Below are positions 45,440 through 52,849 of a stretch of 64,000 nt of DNA, one piece after another (position 1 is the first letter of the stretch; each line of letters begins with the position of its first letter). This DNA is from an uncultured Litoreibacter sp. (GTDB taxonomy: Bacteria; Pseudomonadota; Alphaproteobacteria; Rhodobacterales; Rhodobacteraceae): assembly GCF_947487515.1 (NCBI RefSeq), contig NZ_CANKWO010000003.1, positions 62,001 through 126,000 on the forward strand, written 5' to 3'. Made by a program: the position numbers and the translations under genes. The notes under the pieces were generated by a model. That model made no database searches and had not been told where the DNA came from. It was given only the letters and a program-made list of their open reading frames with translations.

Positions 45440-46299
45440 GCGACTATAACTTTGCCTATCTGGACGAACAAACCAAACGCATGATCCGCCGCGCGATCCT
45501 CAAAGGGCTCGCCATTCCCGGTTATCAGGTGCCGTTTGCCAGCCGTGAAATGCCAATGCCCTATGGTTGGGGCACGGGCGGGGTGCAGGTGTCAGCGGCG
45601 GTGATGACGCCGGATGACCGGTTCAAAGTGATCGACCAAGGGGCGGACGACACGACCAATGCCGTATCCATCCGCACGTTCTTTGAGCGCACGGCGGGCG
45701 TTGCCACGACGACAAAAACCTCCCAAGCAAGCGTCATTCAGACCCGCCACCGCATCCCCGAAGAACCGCTCAGCGAGGGCCAGATTCTTGTCTACCAAGT
45801 ACCGATCCCCGAGCCTTTGCGTTTTCTGGAACCCCGCGAAAGTGAAACCCGCAAGATGCACAGCCTTGAAGAATACGGTCTTATGCATGTGAAGCTCTAC
45901 GAAGACATCAGCCGCCACGGCCATATCGCGACGTCATATGCTTATCCGGTCAAGGTCGAAGGGCGTTATGTCATGGACCCATCCCCGATCCCGAAATTCG
46001 ACAACCCCAAGCTTGGGGATATGGCGGCGATCCAGTTGTTTGGGGCAGGCCGTGAACAACGCATTTATGCGCTGCCGCCCTACACTCAGGTGGTGTCGCT
46101 TGATTTCGAAGACCACCCTTTTGAGGCCTCTAAGCCGGACCACCCTTGTGCCATGTGCGGGGCGGAAAACAGCTACCTCGACGAGGTAATCACCAACGAT
46201 GCGGGCGGGCGAATGTTCGTGTGTTCAGACACAGATTTCTGCGAGGCAAGACAGGCCGCAGGCCACACCGGCACGATGAACGGAAAGGACGCGGCATGA
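45436..46299 (+). CDS. phnJ: C-P lyase radical SAM enzyme PhnJ
   Basis: PhnJ (287 residues) breaks the C-P bond to give alkane and ribose 1,2-cyclic phosphate 5-phosphate. Four cysteines, C238, C241, C263 and C269 (CAMCG, FVCSDTDFCEAR), have the same spacing as the E. coli set and would bind the Fe-S cluster and form the catalytic thiyl. Other conserved parts are IRRAILKGLAIPGYQVPF and MPMPYGWGTGG. Starts at the ATGA overlap with the HAD gene. Confidence 0.97.
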   Translation: MSDYNFAYLDEQTKRMIRRAILKGLAIPGYQVPFASREMPMPYGWGTGGVQVSAAVMTPDDRFKVIDQGADDTTNAVSIRTFFERTAGVATTTKTSQASVIQTRHRIPEEPLSEGQILVYQVPIPEPLRFLEPRESETRKMHSLEEYGLMHVKLYEDISRHGHIATSYAYPVKVEGRYVMDPSPIPKFDNPKLGDMAAIQLFGAGREQRIYALPPYTQVVSLDFEDHPFEASKPDHPCAMCGAENSYLDEVITNDAGGRMFVCSDTDFCEARQAAGHTGTMNGKDAA

Positions 46300-47066
46300 C
46301 ACCTTTGCTTTCGGTCCAAGGGATCACAAAGTTTTACGGCCAGCATATCGGCTGCAAGGATGTGGCATTTGATCTTTACCCCGGTGAGGTCATGGGGATT
46401 GTCGGGGAAAGCGGGTCGGGAAAGTCCACTTTGCTCAACTGTATGGCGGGACATTTGACGCCTGATGCGGGTGCGGTTGTGTTCGATACGCGAACAGATG
46501 GCCCGCGCGATACTGTCACGATGTCCGAACCCGAACGCCGCATGTTGTCGCGGACCGATTGGGCTTTTGTGCATCAACACGCCCGTGACGGTTTGCGGAT
46601 GGGTGTCAGTGCGGGCGGCAATGTGGGCGAACGCCTGATGGCTGTGGGCGACCGTCACTACGGCGATATTCGCGCCAAGGCCACCGATTGGCTCGGCCGC
46701 GTTGAAATTGACGCTAACCGCGTCGATGATCGCCCCACGACGTTCTCCGGCGGGATGCAACAACGCCTTCAAATTGCCCGCAATTTGGTGACCGGGCCAA
46801 GGTTGGTGTTCATGGATGAACCCACAGGCGGGCTTGATGTATCCGTTCAGGCGCGGCTGCTTGATCTGTTGCGCGGATTGGTCCGCGATATGGGGCTATC
46901 CGCGATCATCGTCACCCACGACCTCGCCGTGGTGCGCCTGTTGGCGGACCGATTGATGGTCATGAAAGACGGCCATGTGGTGGAGGCAGGTCTGACAGAT
47001 CAAGTGCTGGATGATCCCCAGCACGCCTATAGCCAACTCCTCGTCAGTTCTGTTTTGCAGGTGTGA
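46296..47066 (+). CDS. phnK: C-P lyase ATPase subunit PhnK
   Basis: The 256-residue ABC-type ATPase has Walker [10 protein letters not shown], the PhnK-type FSGGMQQRLQIARNL and Walker B LVFMDEPTGGLDVS. It lacks a permease partner and instead binds the PhnGHIJ core through PhnJ. ATG 46296 overlaps the phnJ stop by 4 bp. The central YGDIRAKATDWLGRVEID agrees with PhnK. Confidence 0.95.
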   Translation: MTPLLSVQGITKFYGQHIGCKDVAFDLYPGEVMGIVGESGSGKSTLLNCMAGHLTPDAGAVVFDTRTDGPRDTVTMSEPERRMLSRTDWAFVHQHARDGLRMGVSAGGNVGERLMAVGDRHYGDIRAKATDWLGRVEIDANRVDDRPTTFSGGMQQRLQIARNLVTGPRLVFMDEPTGGLDVSVQARLLDLLRGLVRDMGLSAIIVTHDLAVVRLLADRLMVMKDGHVVEAGLTDQVLDDPQHAYSQLLVSSVLQV

Positions 47067-47068
47067 AA

Positions 47069-47752
47069 ATGATTGAACTTAGAAACGTGTCGAAGACCTT
47101 TACGCTGCACAATCAAAGCAGTGCGGTGATTGAGGTCATCAACGATGTGTCATTGTCCGTGGCGGCAGGCGAATGCGTGGCGCTGACTGGCGCATCAGGT
47201 GCCGGAAAATCGACGCTGATGCGGATGATCTACGGCAACTACCTGACGCAAGCCGGGCAAATCCTGATCGACGGTGTTGATTTGGTGCAGGCGGAGCCGC
47301 GCGACGTGATCACCTTGCGCCGCGAGACCCTTGGGTATGTCAGCCAATTCCTGCGGGTCGTGCCGCGCGTGCCAACGCTTGATGTCGTCGCCGAACCGCT
47401 GCGCGCCGTTGGGGTCAGCGCGACCAATGCGCGGGCCCGTGCCGAAGAATTGCTCGCGAAACTTAATATCCCAAAGCGGCTTTGGTCCCTGTCTCCCACA
47501 ACCTTTTCGGGGGGGGAGCAACAGCGCGTGAACATCGCGCGCGGCTTTGCCCACCCTTATCCGGCGATGTTGTTGGATGAGCCAACGGCAAGCCTTGATG
47601 CAGCCAATCGCGAGGTCGTGTTGTCGCTGATCGAAGACGCCAAAGCCCGAGGCGCGGCTATCATCGGCATCTTTCACGACGAAGCCGCCCGCGTCCGCGT
47701 CTGTGACCGCGAAATTGACGTGAGCCAATACACGCCCGGAATTGCGGCATGA
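47069..47752 (+). CDS. phnL: C-P lyase ATPase subunit PhnL
   Basis: The 227-residue ABC-type ATPase starts MIELRNVSKTFTLHNQSSAV, with Walker A GASGAGKST, the PhnL stretch VSQFLRVVPRVPTLDVVAEP, signature FSGGEQQRVNIARGF and the end GAAIIGIFHDEAAR. A GTG at 47063 is an alternative start and overlaps the phnK stop (GTGA). It takes part in the nucleosidase step with PhnI. Confidence 0.95.
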   Translation: MIELRNVSKTFTLHNQSSAVIEVINDVSLSVAAGECVALTGASGAGKSTLMRMIYGNYLTQAGQILIDGVDLVQAEPRDVITLRRETLGYVSQFLRVVPRVPTLDVVAEPLRAVGVSATNARARAEELLAKLNIPKRLWSLSPTTFSGGEQQRVNIARGFAHPYPAMLLDEPTASLDAANREVVLSLIEDAKARGAAIIGIFHDEAARVRVCDREIDVSQYTPGIAA

Positions 47753-48294
47753 AAAACGGACGCCTCATCGCTGTGGTCGGCCCGTCGGGTGTGGGCAAGG
47801 ACAGCGTCATGGAAGGGCTCGCCGCAGCCGATCCGACGTTGCAACTGGTGCGCCGCACGATTACCCGCGCGCCGGAACTGGGGGGCGAGGACTACGATGC
47901 CGTCACTGTGGCAGAGTTCGAAGACATGGCGGCGCATGGGCATTTTGCCGTTCACTGGGGTGCCCATGACTTGCACTATGGCATCCCCGCGTCGATCCAA
48001 ATTGCACTAGCCAATGGGCAAGATTGCCTCGCTAATTTTTCACGTTCAGCGCTTGAGGCCGGGGACGCGACCTTTGCCCATTTTTGTGTCCTCAATATCA
48101 CCGCACGGCCCGATACGCTTGCGACGCGTCTAGCGGCACGCGGTCGCGAAACTGGGGCCCAGATTGCAAAACGTTTGGCCCAAGCGGGCAAACCTTTGCC
48201 AACGGGGATGAACGTGCTGACAGTGAGCAACGATGGTGCGCTTGAGGACACCGTCGCAAATGCCCTGTCGCTGCTTCAACCCGTGAGGGTGTAG
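47749..48294 (+). CDS. phnN: Ribose 1,5-bisphosphate phosphokinase PhnN
   Basis: The 181-residue P-loop kinase has Walker A GPSGVGKDSV and the guanylate-kinase-like VRRTITRAPELGGEDYDAVT. It converts ribose 1,5-bisphosphate to PRPP, the last step that returns the sugar to metabolism. It overlaps phnL by 4 bp. Its 3' end overlaps the convergent 2H gene by 19 bp. Confidence 0.95.
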   Translation: MKNGRLIAVVGPSGVGKDSVMEGLAAADPTLQLVRRTITRAPELGGEDYDAVTVAEFEDMAAHGHFAVHWGAHDLHYGIPASIQIALANGQDCLANFSRSALEAGDATFAHFCVLNITARPDTLATRLAARGRETGAQIAKRLAQAGKPLPTGMNVLTVSNDGALEDTVANALSLLQPVRV

Positions 48295-48947
48295 CGTTGG
48301 ATGAGTTCAAACCGCCCATCGGGGCGCTCACCGCACAAGGCGATGCTGCTGATTTCATAGCGGTCCGCCAAGGGCGGCAGGTGTTCACGCGCTGTGTTCA
48401 TCCACGCGGCGCGATCCGCCTGTGCCAAACGTCCGCTCAGCGTCAGGTGAAACCGGAATTCCTCCATCACATAGGGGTAGCCCCAACGCTGCAACAGCGC
48501 CTCCTGTCGCGTGCTCAGACCGACGCTGCGACGTCGTTCCAATTCGGCCTCGGTGGCAGGAGAACGAAAGGCGTCAAGCTCCGTCACGCAGGCGCTTGCA
48601 ACCCGTTCCACCCCGCTCAGGTCACCCGTCGGGGTCAACGCCAAAAACCCGCCCAATGTCGTCAGCTGCAAACCACCGCTGATGGCAGGCGCGCAACGCC
48701 CCGCCAAATCCGCAGCCGCGGTCTGCAATTCGTCGACAGACCGACCCTGTGCCAGCTTGAACGGCGGCTTCAACGTCCCGTGAAAGCCGTACTTTCGCGG
48801 TGTCATCGTAATGTCATCCAAATCAGGCACATCTGCTGGACGAGGGGCGCTGCCTGTCCGCACATCCCAGCCCAGCCAAGTCGCCCCAAAGCCTGCCAAA
48901 GCGTCATCGATTGGCGCGTCATAAATTGCGAAACGAGTGTATGTCAT
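48276..48947 (-). CDS. Phosphonate-operon 2H phosphoesterase-like protein (DUF1045)
   Basis: The 223-residue protein has two H-x-T/S signatures, H56-G-T58 (KYGFHGTLKPPF) and H167-L-T169 (FRFHLTLSGR), the mark of 2H phosphoesterases that open cyclic phosphates. The family is known from phn operons, but its role is not settled. No phnP is present in this operon, so this enzyme may open 5-phosphoribosyl 1,2-cyclic phosphate. It is the only gene of the enzyme block on the minus strand, overlapping phnN by 19 bp. Confidence 0.85.
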   Translation of the reverse strand: MTYTRFAIYDAPIDDALAGFGATWLGWDVRTGSAPRPADVPDLDDITMTPRKYGFHGTLKPPFKLAQGRSVDELQTAAADLAGRCAPAISGGLQLTTLGGFLALTPTGDLSGVERVASACVTELDAFRSPATEAELERRRSVGLSTRQEALLQRWGYPYVMEEFRFHLTLSGRLAQADRAAWMNTAREHLPPLADRYEISSIALCGERPDGRFELIQRYTLTG

Positions 48948-48972
48948 GAATTATCCTCTTAGGTCTGCTGAT

Positions 48973-50139
48973 ATGGACCACTCAGATGACATTTCTATGT
49001 CAGACGACCTTTGCCTCGCCAATGCGCGTTTGGTCTTGCCGGATCAAGTTCTGACAGGATCCATCATCATTGAGCAAGGCGTGATCACCGAAATTGTCGA
49101 AGGGGATCATAAGCCAAGCGGTAGCTTGGACTGCGCAGGCGATATCGTCATGCCCGGATTGGTTGAGTTGCACACCGACAACCTCGAACGCCATATGGAA
49201 CCGCGCCCAGAAGTTGACTGGCCGCATTTGCCTGCGCTCATCGCCCATGATGCGGAACTGGCATCGGTCGGGATCACGACCGTGTTTGACGCCTTACGCG
49301 CGGGATCCATTCACTCCGGCAAAGGGCGCTACATCGATTACGCCCGCGCGGTTGCTGACGAGCTTTTGGCCGCGCGCGCCCAAGGTGTGTTCAAGATCAG
49401 TCATTTCCTGCACCTGCGCGCAGAGGTTTGCTCTGAAACCTTACTCGAAGAACTAGCCCGCTTCACGCCCGATGACCGTGTCGGCATTGTCAGCCTTATG
49501 GATCACACCCCCGGCCAGCGCCAGTTCCGCGACCTGACCGCCTTGCGCACCTATGTCGCAAAGAAACGTGGCATGGATGACAACGATTTCGCTGAACATG
49601 TGGCGAACCTGAAAAGGTTGCAGGCCCAGTTTGGCGACAAGCACGAGAAGGGGGCCGTGTTGGAGGCCAAGCGGCTGGGTGCGGTTCTGGCAAGCCATGA
49701 TGATACTACCCGCGATCACGTTGTCACTTCGCAAGAAAACGGTGTCGGATTCGCTGAATTCCCAACCACCTTCGAGGCCGCGTTAGCCTGCCGCGATCAT
49801 GGTATCGCCGTCATGATGGGCGCGCCAAACGTCATCCGTGGCGGATCCCATTCCGGTAACGTCGCCGCAATGGAGCTAGCGCAGGCTGATTTGCTGGATA
49901 TCCTGTCGTCTGACTATGTGCCTGGTGGGTTGTTGATGGCGGCTTTCCGCGTCGCCGAACTCTGGAACGATCTGCCACGCGCGATTGCGACAGTGACCCG
50001 CACACCCGCAATGGCGGCACGGTTGCCGGATAGGGGTAGCCTGCAAACAGGTCTGCGGGGCGATGTCTTGAGAGTCAAAAACAGTCAAGGCACCCCAGTC
50101 CTGCGCGGTGTGTGGGCCAAAGGCGCGCGCATCGCCTGA
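48973..50139 (+). CDS. phnM: RPnTP diphosphohydrolase PhnM
   Basis: The amidohydrolase-fold enzyme (388 residues) removes diphosphate from ribose-phosphonate triphosphate before PhnJ acts. Metal-site region LVELHTDNLERHMEPRP and the conserved SLMDHTPGQRQFR, GVGFAEFPTTFEAA and GAPNVIRGGSHSGNVAA are present. The start is uncertain: ATG at 48937, 48946, 48973 or 48997 are in frame; 48973 and 48997 fit homologous lengths. It lies 25 bp from the divergent 2H gene and 48 bp before the right hemC repeat. Confidence 0.94.
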   Translation: MDHSDDISMSDDLCLANARLVLPDQVLTGSIIIEQGVITEIVEGDHKPSGSLDCAGDIVMPGLVELHTDNLERHMEPRPEVDWPHLPALIAHDAELASVGITTVFDALRAGSIHSGKGRYIDYARAVADELLAARAQGVFKISHFLHLRAEVCSETLLEELARFTPDDRVGIVSLMDHTPGQRQFRDLTALRTYVAKKRGMDDNDFAEHVANLKRLQAQFGDKHEKGAVLEAKRLGAVLASHDDTTRDHVVTSQENGVGFAEFPTTFEAALACRDHGIAVMMGAPNVIRGGSHSGNVAAMELAQADLLDILSSDYVPGGLLMAAFRVAELWNDLPRAIATVTRTPAMAARLPDRGSLQTGLRGDVLRVKNSQGTPVLRGVWAKGARIA

Positions 50140-50185
50140 CACAAGAACAAAGATCCATCGAGACGGTCATCACTCAGGCCGCTAT

Positions 50186-50440
50186 CGTCTATCTGGCGCA
50201 ACTCGAAGGCTCTTGCGAGACACCGATTGCGGGCTTGGCAGAGCTTGAGGGCGGCACGGTAAAGTTCCGCGCCGAAATTTTGCGCCCCGACGGGTCCGAG
50301 GCATTGAGCGATGCGGAGACGTCTTCTATCGAGGACGCCGCAGAGATGGGCCGCGCTGTTGCCGACCGGCTAACCGCCCGCGCGCCTGAGAATTTCTTTG
50401 ACTGGCAGAGCTGAAGCGCGAGAGGTCTAGGTTAAATGTC
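50186..50440 (+). pseudogene. hemC: Right direct repeat: orphan hemC 3' end
   Basis: This is a second copy of the last 75 codons of hemC plus flanks. The 225-bp coding part differs from 35528-35752 at 8 positions, 7 synonymous and one Arg to Gln (FFDWQS). The reading frame is open to a TGA at 50414 but has no start of its own. The dipyrromethane cysteine (LEGSCETPIAG) is retained. With the left copy it brackets exactly the phn cluster, marking it as an insertion or single-crossover product. Confidence 0.93.
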
Positions 50441-50511
50441 CGCGTTTGAGTTCTGGCCCGAGTGGATGTCAGAATGCAGATTGCAGGAAGAGCGGGTAAT
50501 CGTACGGGGAC

Positions 50512-51342
50512 CTAAACCTTGGTCGCGTTGATCAGGTTCGCAAGCGTGACAAGGTAAATTGAGTCCTGCCAGAGCAGTGCTGCCGTCTCTCCTCTGGTTG
50601 CAATGACCGGTCGTTCGACTGGCTTACCGTCGACTGTCAATTCGACCAACAGCCCTTTCCTCGATCTGAAATCAAAGAGGTAGACGCCATCGCCGTCATA
50701 GCTCCCGAAGAAGGCGATATGACTGCCACCAACCAAGATTGCCTTGGCGCCTTTGACGGGACACCTTTCAACCACGACCTCTACGGCGCCACTCGAAATT
50801 CGCGCAAGATAAAAGTCTGTATACGGATAAACCCAAATATCGCCCTCTAGGTCCAAATGCATCGCGTAGAGATCGAAAATGTCATGACCAGACGAATTGT
50901 TGAAATCATATAGGAGGTCGCCAGTGTCGGAGAACTCACGCAATCCCAATGGGTTCTCATCAAAGTAACCGACCCAAATTCCACCCTTTGTATCGACAAG
51001 AACTTGCTCGATCGCGTCGTCCAATCGGAATTCGCGAAGGAGTTCCATGTCTTGCGAGAAAACTCGGGCGTTGTTTTCGGCTTCTCTACAGCGCTTATCA
51101 GCTATTAGCCATCGCCCATCTGTAAACCTTTGGACGGTGGGAAACTGGAAACCTAGGTGTTTGAATTCCGAAGGCTCAAGATGGCTTCCGACACAATCGA
51201 CGAAGATTGACCCGCTTTTGTCCAACCATGACAAAAGCAGCTCTCCACGCGCATCAAAATTAAGGGAACGGTAGACCTCAGTGGGCAACGGCACGACGCC
51301 CGCTTGCTTCGTCAATTCCAGAGTTGATTTTTTCATGGTCAT
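50512..51342 (-). CDS. Predicted beta-propeller-like cytoplasmic protein, unknown function
   Basis: The 276-residue protein has no signal peptide or membrane span. It holds repeats of about 40 residues with aromatic-Asp patterns (GRWLIADKRC, GGIWVGYFDEN, GDIWVYPYTDFYLARI, HIAFFGSYDGDGVYLF), like blades of a propeller. I recognise no named family. Codon use is more A/T-rich than in the neighbours. It sits between the right hemC repeat and rpmJ. Start 51342 or 51336 (two nearby ATGs after AGGAACGG). Confidence 0.65.
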   Translation of the reverse strand: MTMKKSTLELTKQAGVVPLPTEVYRSLNFDARGELLLSWLDKSGSIFVDCVGSHLEPSEFKHLGFQFPTVQRFTDGRWLIADKRCREAENNARVFSQDMELLREFRLDDAIEQVLVDTKGGIWVGYFDENPLGLREFSDTGDLLYDFNNSSGHDIFDLYAMHLDLEGDIWVYPYTDFYLARISSGAVEVVVERCPVKGAKAILVGGSHIAFFGSYDGDGVYLFDFRSRKGLLVELTVDGKPVERPVIATRGETAALLWQDSIYLVTLANLINATKV

Positions 51343-51455
51343 CCGTTCCTAGTCGTGCACCAGTCCACACCTAAATCATCTATGAAGGATACGTTAGCCT
51401 GTTGATTCCGAATGGACTAAAGCAGCCGTTGGAATACAAATGCCGAATTTCAGCT

Positions 51456-51474
51456 ATGTCCGCACAGCGGACAT
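51456..51474. repeat. Perfect short palindrome
   Basis: ATGTCCGC-ACA-GCGGACAT is a perfect 8-bp inverted repeat with a 3-nt spacer, between the propeller-like gene and the rpmJ terminator. It may be an operator for the divergent-looking gap or a dispersed repeat. A related word, AAATGTCCGC, also ends the right hemC repeat (50433-50442). Confidence 0.45.
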
Positions 51475-51510
51475 TGGGCCTCGATACCTTCATGTCGCCG
51501 CCCCAAATGA

Positions 51511-51540
51511 AAAAGCCGCCCCCGAAGGAGCGGCTTTTGA
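51511..51540 (-). terminator. Rho-independent terminator of rpmJ
   Basis: On the minus strand AAAAGCCGC pairs with GCGGCTTTT around a short loop containing CCTTCGGGG, ending in TTTTT. It lies about 43 bp after the rpmJ stop. The opposite strand also has some T's, so it may work both ways. Confidence 0.82.
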
Positions 51541-51582
51541 ATTTTAGCAAAACACCGAAGCGCTCTAGCTTAGCCCAAAGGA

Positions 51583-51708
51583 TTAACCTTGGCGGGCTTT
51601 AAAGCGAGGCTGGGTTTTGTTGATCACGTAAACGCGGCCCTTGCGGCGCACGATCCGGCAATCCCGGTGGCGCGACTTCAGGGAGCGAAGTGAGTTCTTA
51701 ACCTTCAT
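51583..51708 (-). CDS. rpmJ: 50S ribosomal protein bL36
   Basis: The 41-residue protein reads [20 protein letters not shown] at its start and ends [11 protein letters not shown]. This is the C-minus, 41-residue form of bL36 usual in alphaproteobacteria: only one Cys remains, so the zinc site of the 37-residue form is lost. GGAG lies upstream of the ATG (AGGAGAAGAGAC). It is flanked by a terminator downstream and tRNA-Val upstream. Confidence 0.95.
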   Translation of the reverse strand: MKVKNSLRSLKSRHRDCRIVRRKGRVYVINKTQPRFKARQG

Positions 51709-51764
51709 GTCTCTTCTCCTATTCGTCCAGCGCGGTGGGGCGCCTTCAATTAAAACCGTTCAGA

Positions 51765-51839
51765 TGGTGCGCACTACTGGGATCGAACCAGTGACCACTT
51801 CGATGTCAACGAAGTGCTCTACCGCTGAGCTAAGCGCGC
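51765..51839 (-). tRNA. tRNA-Val (anticodon GAC)
   Basis: The minus strand folds into a full cloverleaf of 75 nt: acceptor GCGCGCT/AGTGCGC, D arm with TTAGCTCAGCGGTAGAGC, anticodon stem CTTCG/CGAAG around TTGACAT (anticodon GAC), T arm ACTGG/CCAGT around TTCGATC. The CCA end is encoded. It reads GUC and GUU valine codons. Confidence 0.96.
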
Positions 51840-51988
51840 ATCTGACCTACAATTTCGACCGTTTCTCACAGTTAAGGAGCCGCAGCCGAAGCACGTTGGT
51901 CCGCGCTCTATAGAAGGAGTCGGAAAGCGGTTCAAGGGCTTTTGAAGTGACAAGTTTTCGCCCTATACTCTTTGCAACAGGAGCAGGC

Positions 51989-52849
51989 ATGACGAATGAC
52001 GCCTATACATTGACGCAACCGCAGGTGCAGACCAGCTGTATGGTTTTCGCCAGCCCCCATAGTGGCCGCCACTATTCGCGTGAATTCTTGCGACGCAGCA
52101 TCTTGGATGACGTGCAGATTCGGTCCTCGGAGGACGCGTTTGTTGATAAATTAGTGGATTCTGCCCCACAGTTCGGGGCCCCTTTTTTGGCGGCACGCAT
52201 GCCACGGGCCTATCTGGACCTGAACCGCGCCAACGACGAATTGGACCCCGCTGTGGTGAGCGGCATTCGGCGCCCCGCTCATAACCCGCGCATTACATCC
52301 GGCTTGGGGGTGATTCCCCGTGTTGTGGCGCATGGTCGGGCGATTTATTCGGGGAAGATGTCGCTGGCCGAGGCAAACATGCGCATAGAGAAATATTGGA
52401 ATCCCTATCACCAGCAACTCGCCGCGCTTATGGAAAGCACGAAGCGCCGGTTTGGCCGCGCTGTTTTGGTGGATTTTCATTCCATGCCTCATGAGGCGGT
52501 TCGCTCGGTCGGGCGGTCCGGAAACATGCGGCCGGATGTGGTGCTTGGGGACAGATTTGGTGCAGCGGCCGCAGGCGACATCGTTGAGCGCATCGAGACG
52601 GTGTTTCTTGAGGCCGGGTTGCGCGTCAGCCGGAACTCGCCCTTTGCGGGGGCGTATATAACGCAAGCCTACGGGCGCCCGTCGCGCGGGCAGCACGCGC
52701 TGCAAATCGAAATTGACCGCGCGCTATATATGAACGAGCAACATATCCGCCCAAACGGCAACTTCGACAATTTTCGCAAGCTCATGACGCAAGTCGTGGC
52801 CGCAATTGCGGACGTGGGGCGAGACAACGTCAGGTTGGCTGCTGAATAA
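51989..52849 (+). CDS. N-formylglutamate amidohydrolase family protein
   Basis: The 286-residue enzyme carries the family metal-site pattern: VFASPHSGRHY, EDAFVDKL, ARMPRAYLDLNRANDELDP and the VLVDFHSMP stretch. It hydrolyses N-formyl-L-glutamate or a related N-acyl compound. ATG 51989 is chosen because AGGAG lies 6 bp upstream. No hut genes are nearby, so a role in histidine breakdown is not shown. Its stop abuts the dinB stop. Confidence 0.88.
   Translation: MTNDAYTLTQPQVQTSCMVFASPHSGRHYSREFLRRSILDDVQIRSSEDAFVDKLVDSAPQFGAPFLAARMPRAYLDLNRANDELDPAVVSGIRRPAHNPRITSGLGVIPRVVAHGRAIYSGKMSLAEANMRIEKYWNPYHQQLAALMESTKRRFGRAVLVDFHSMPHEAVRSVGRSGNMRPDVVLGDRFGAAAAGDIVERIETVFLEAGLRVSRNSPFAGAYITQAYGRPSRGQHALQIEIDRALYMNEQHIRPNGNFDNFRKLMTQVVAAIADVGRDNVRLAAE

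Noticed and set aside
35753-50185. Phn cluster as an integrase-driven genomic island with tRNA target
   Set aside because: No integrase, excisionase or tRNA is present at either edge. The hemC repeats are too long (about 255 bp) for usual att sites, so homologous crossover is at least as likely.
50112-50414. Open frame ending at 50414 as an independent 100-residue gene
   Set aside because: Its last 75 codons are the hemC end and the preceding codons are phnM/intergenic sequence in another frame; it is a gene fragment.
51711-51913. Protein-coding frame across the tRNA-Val region
   Set aside because: The sequence folds as a complete tRNA on the minus strand; the frame is incidental.
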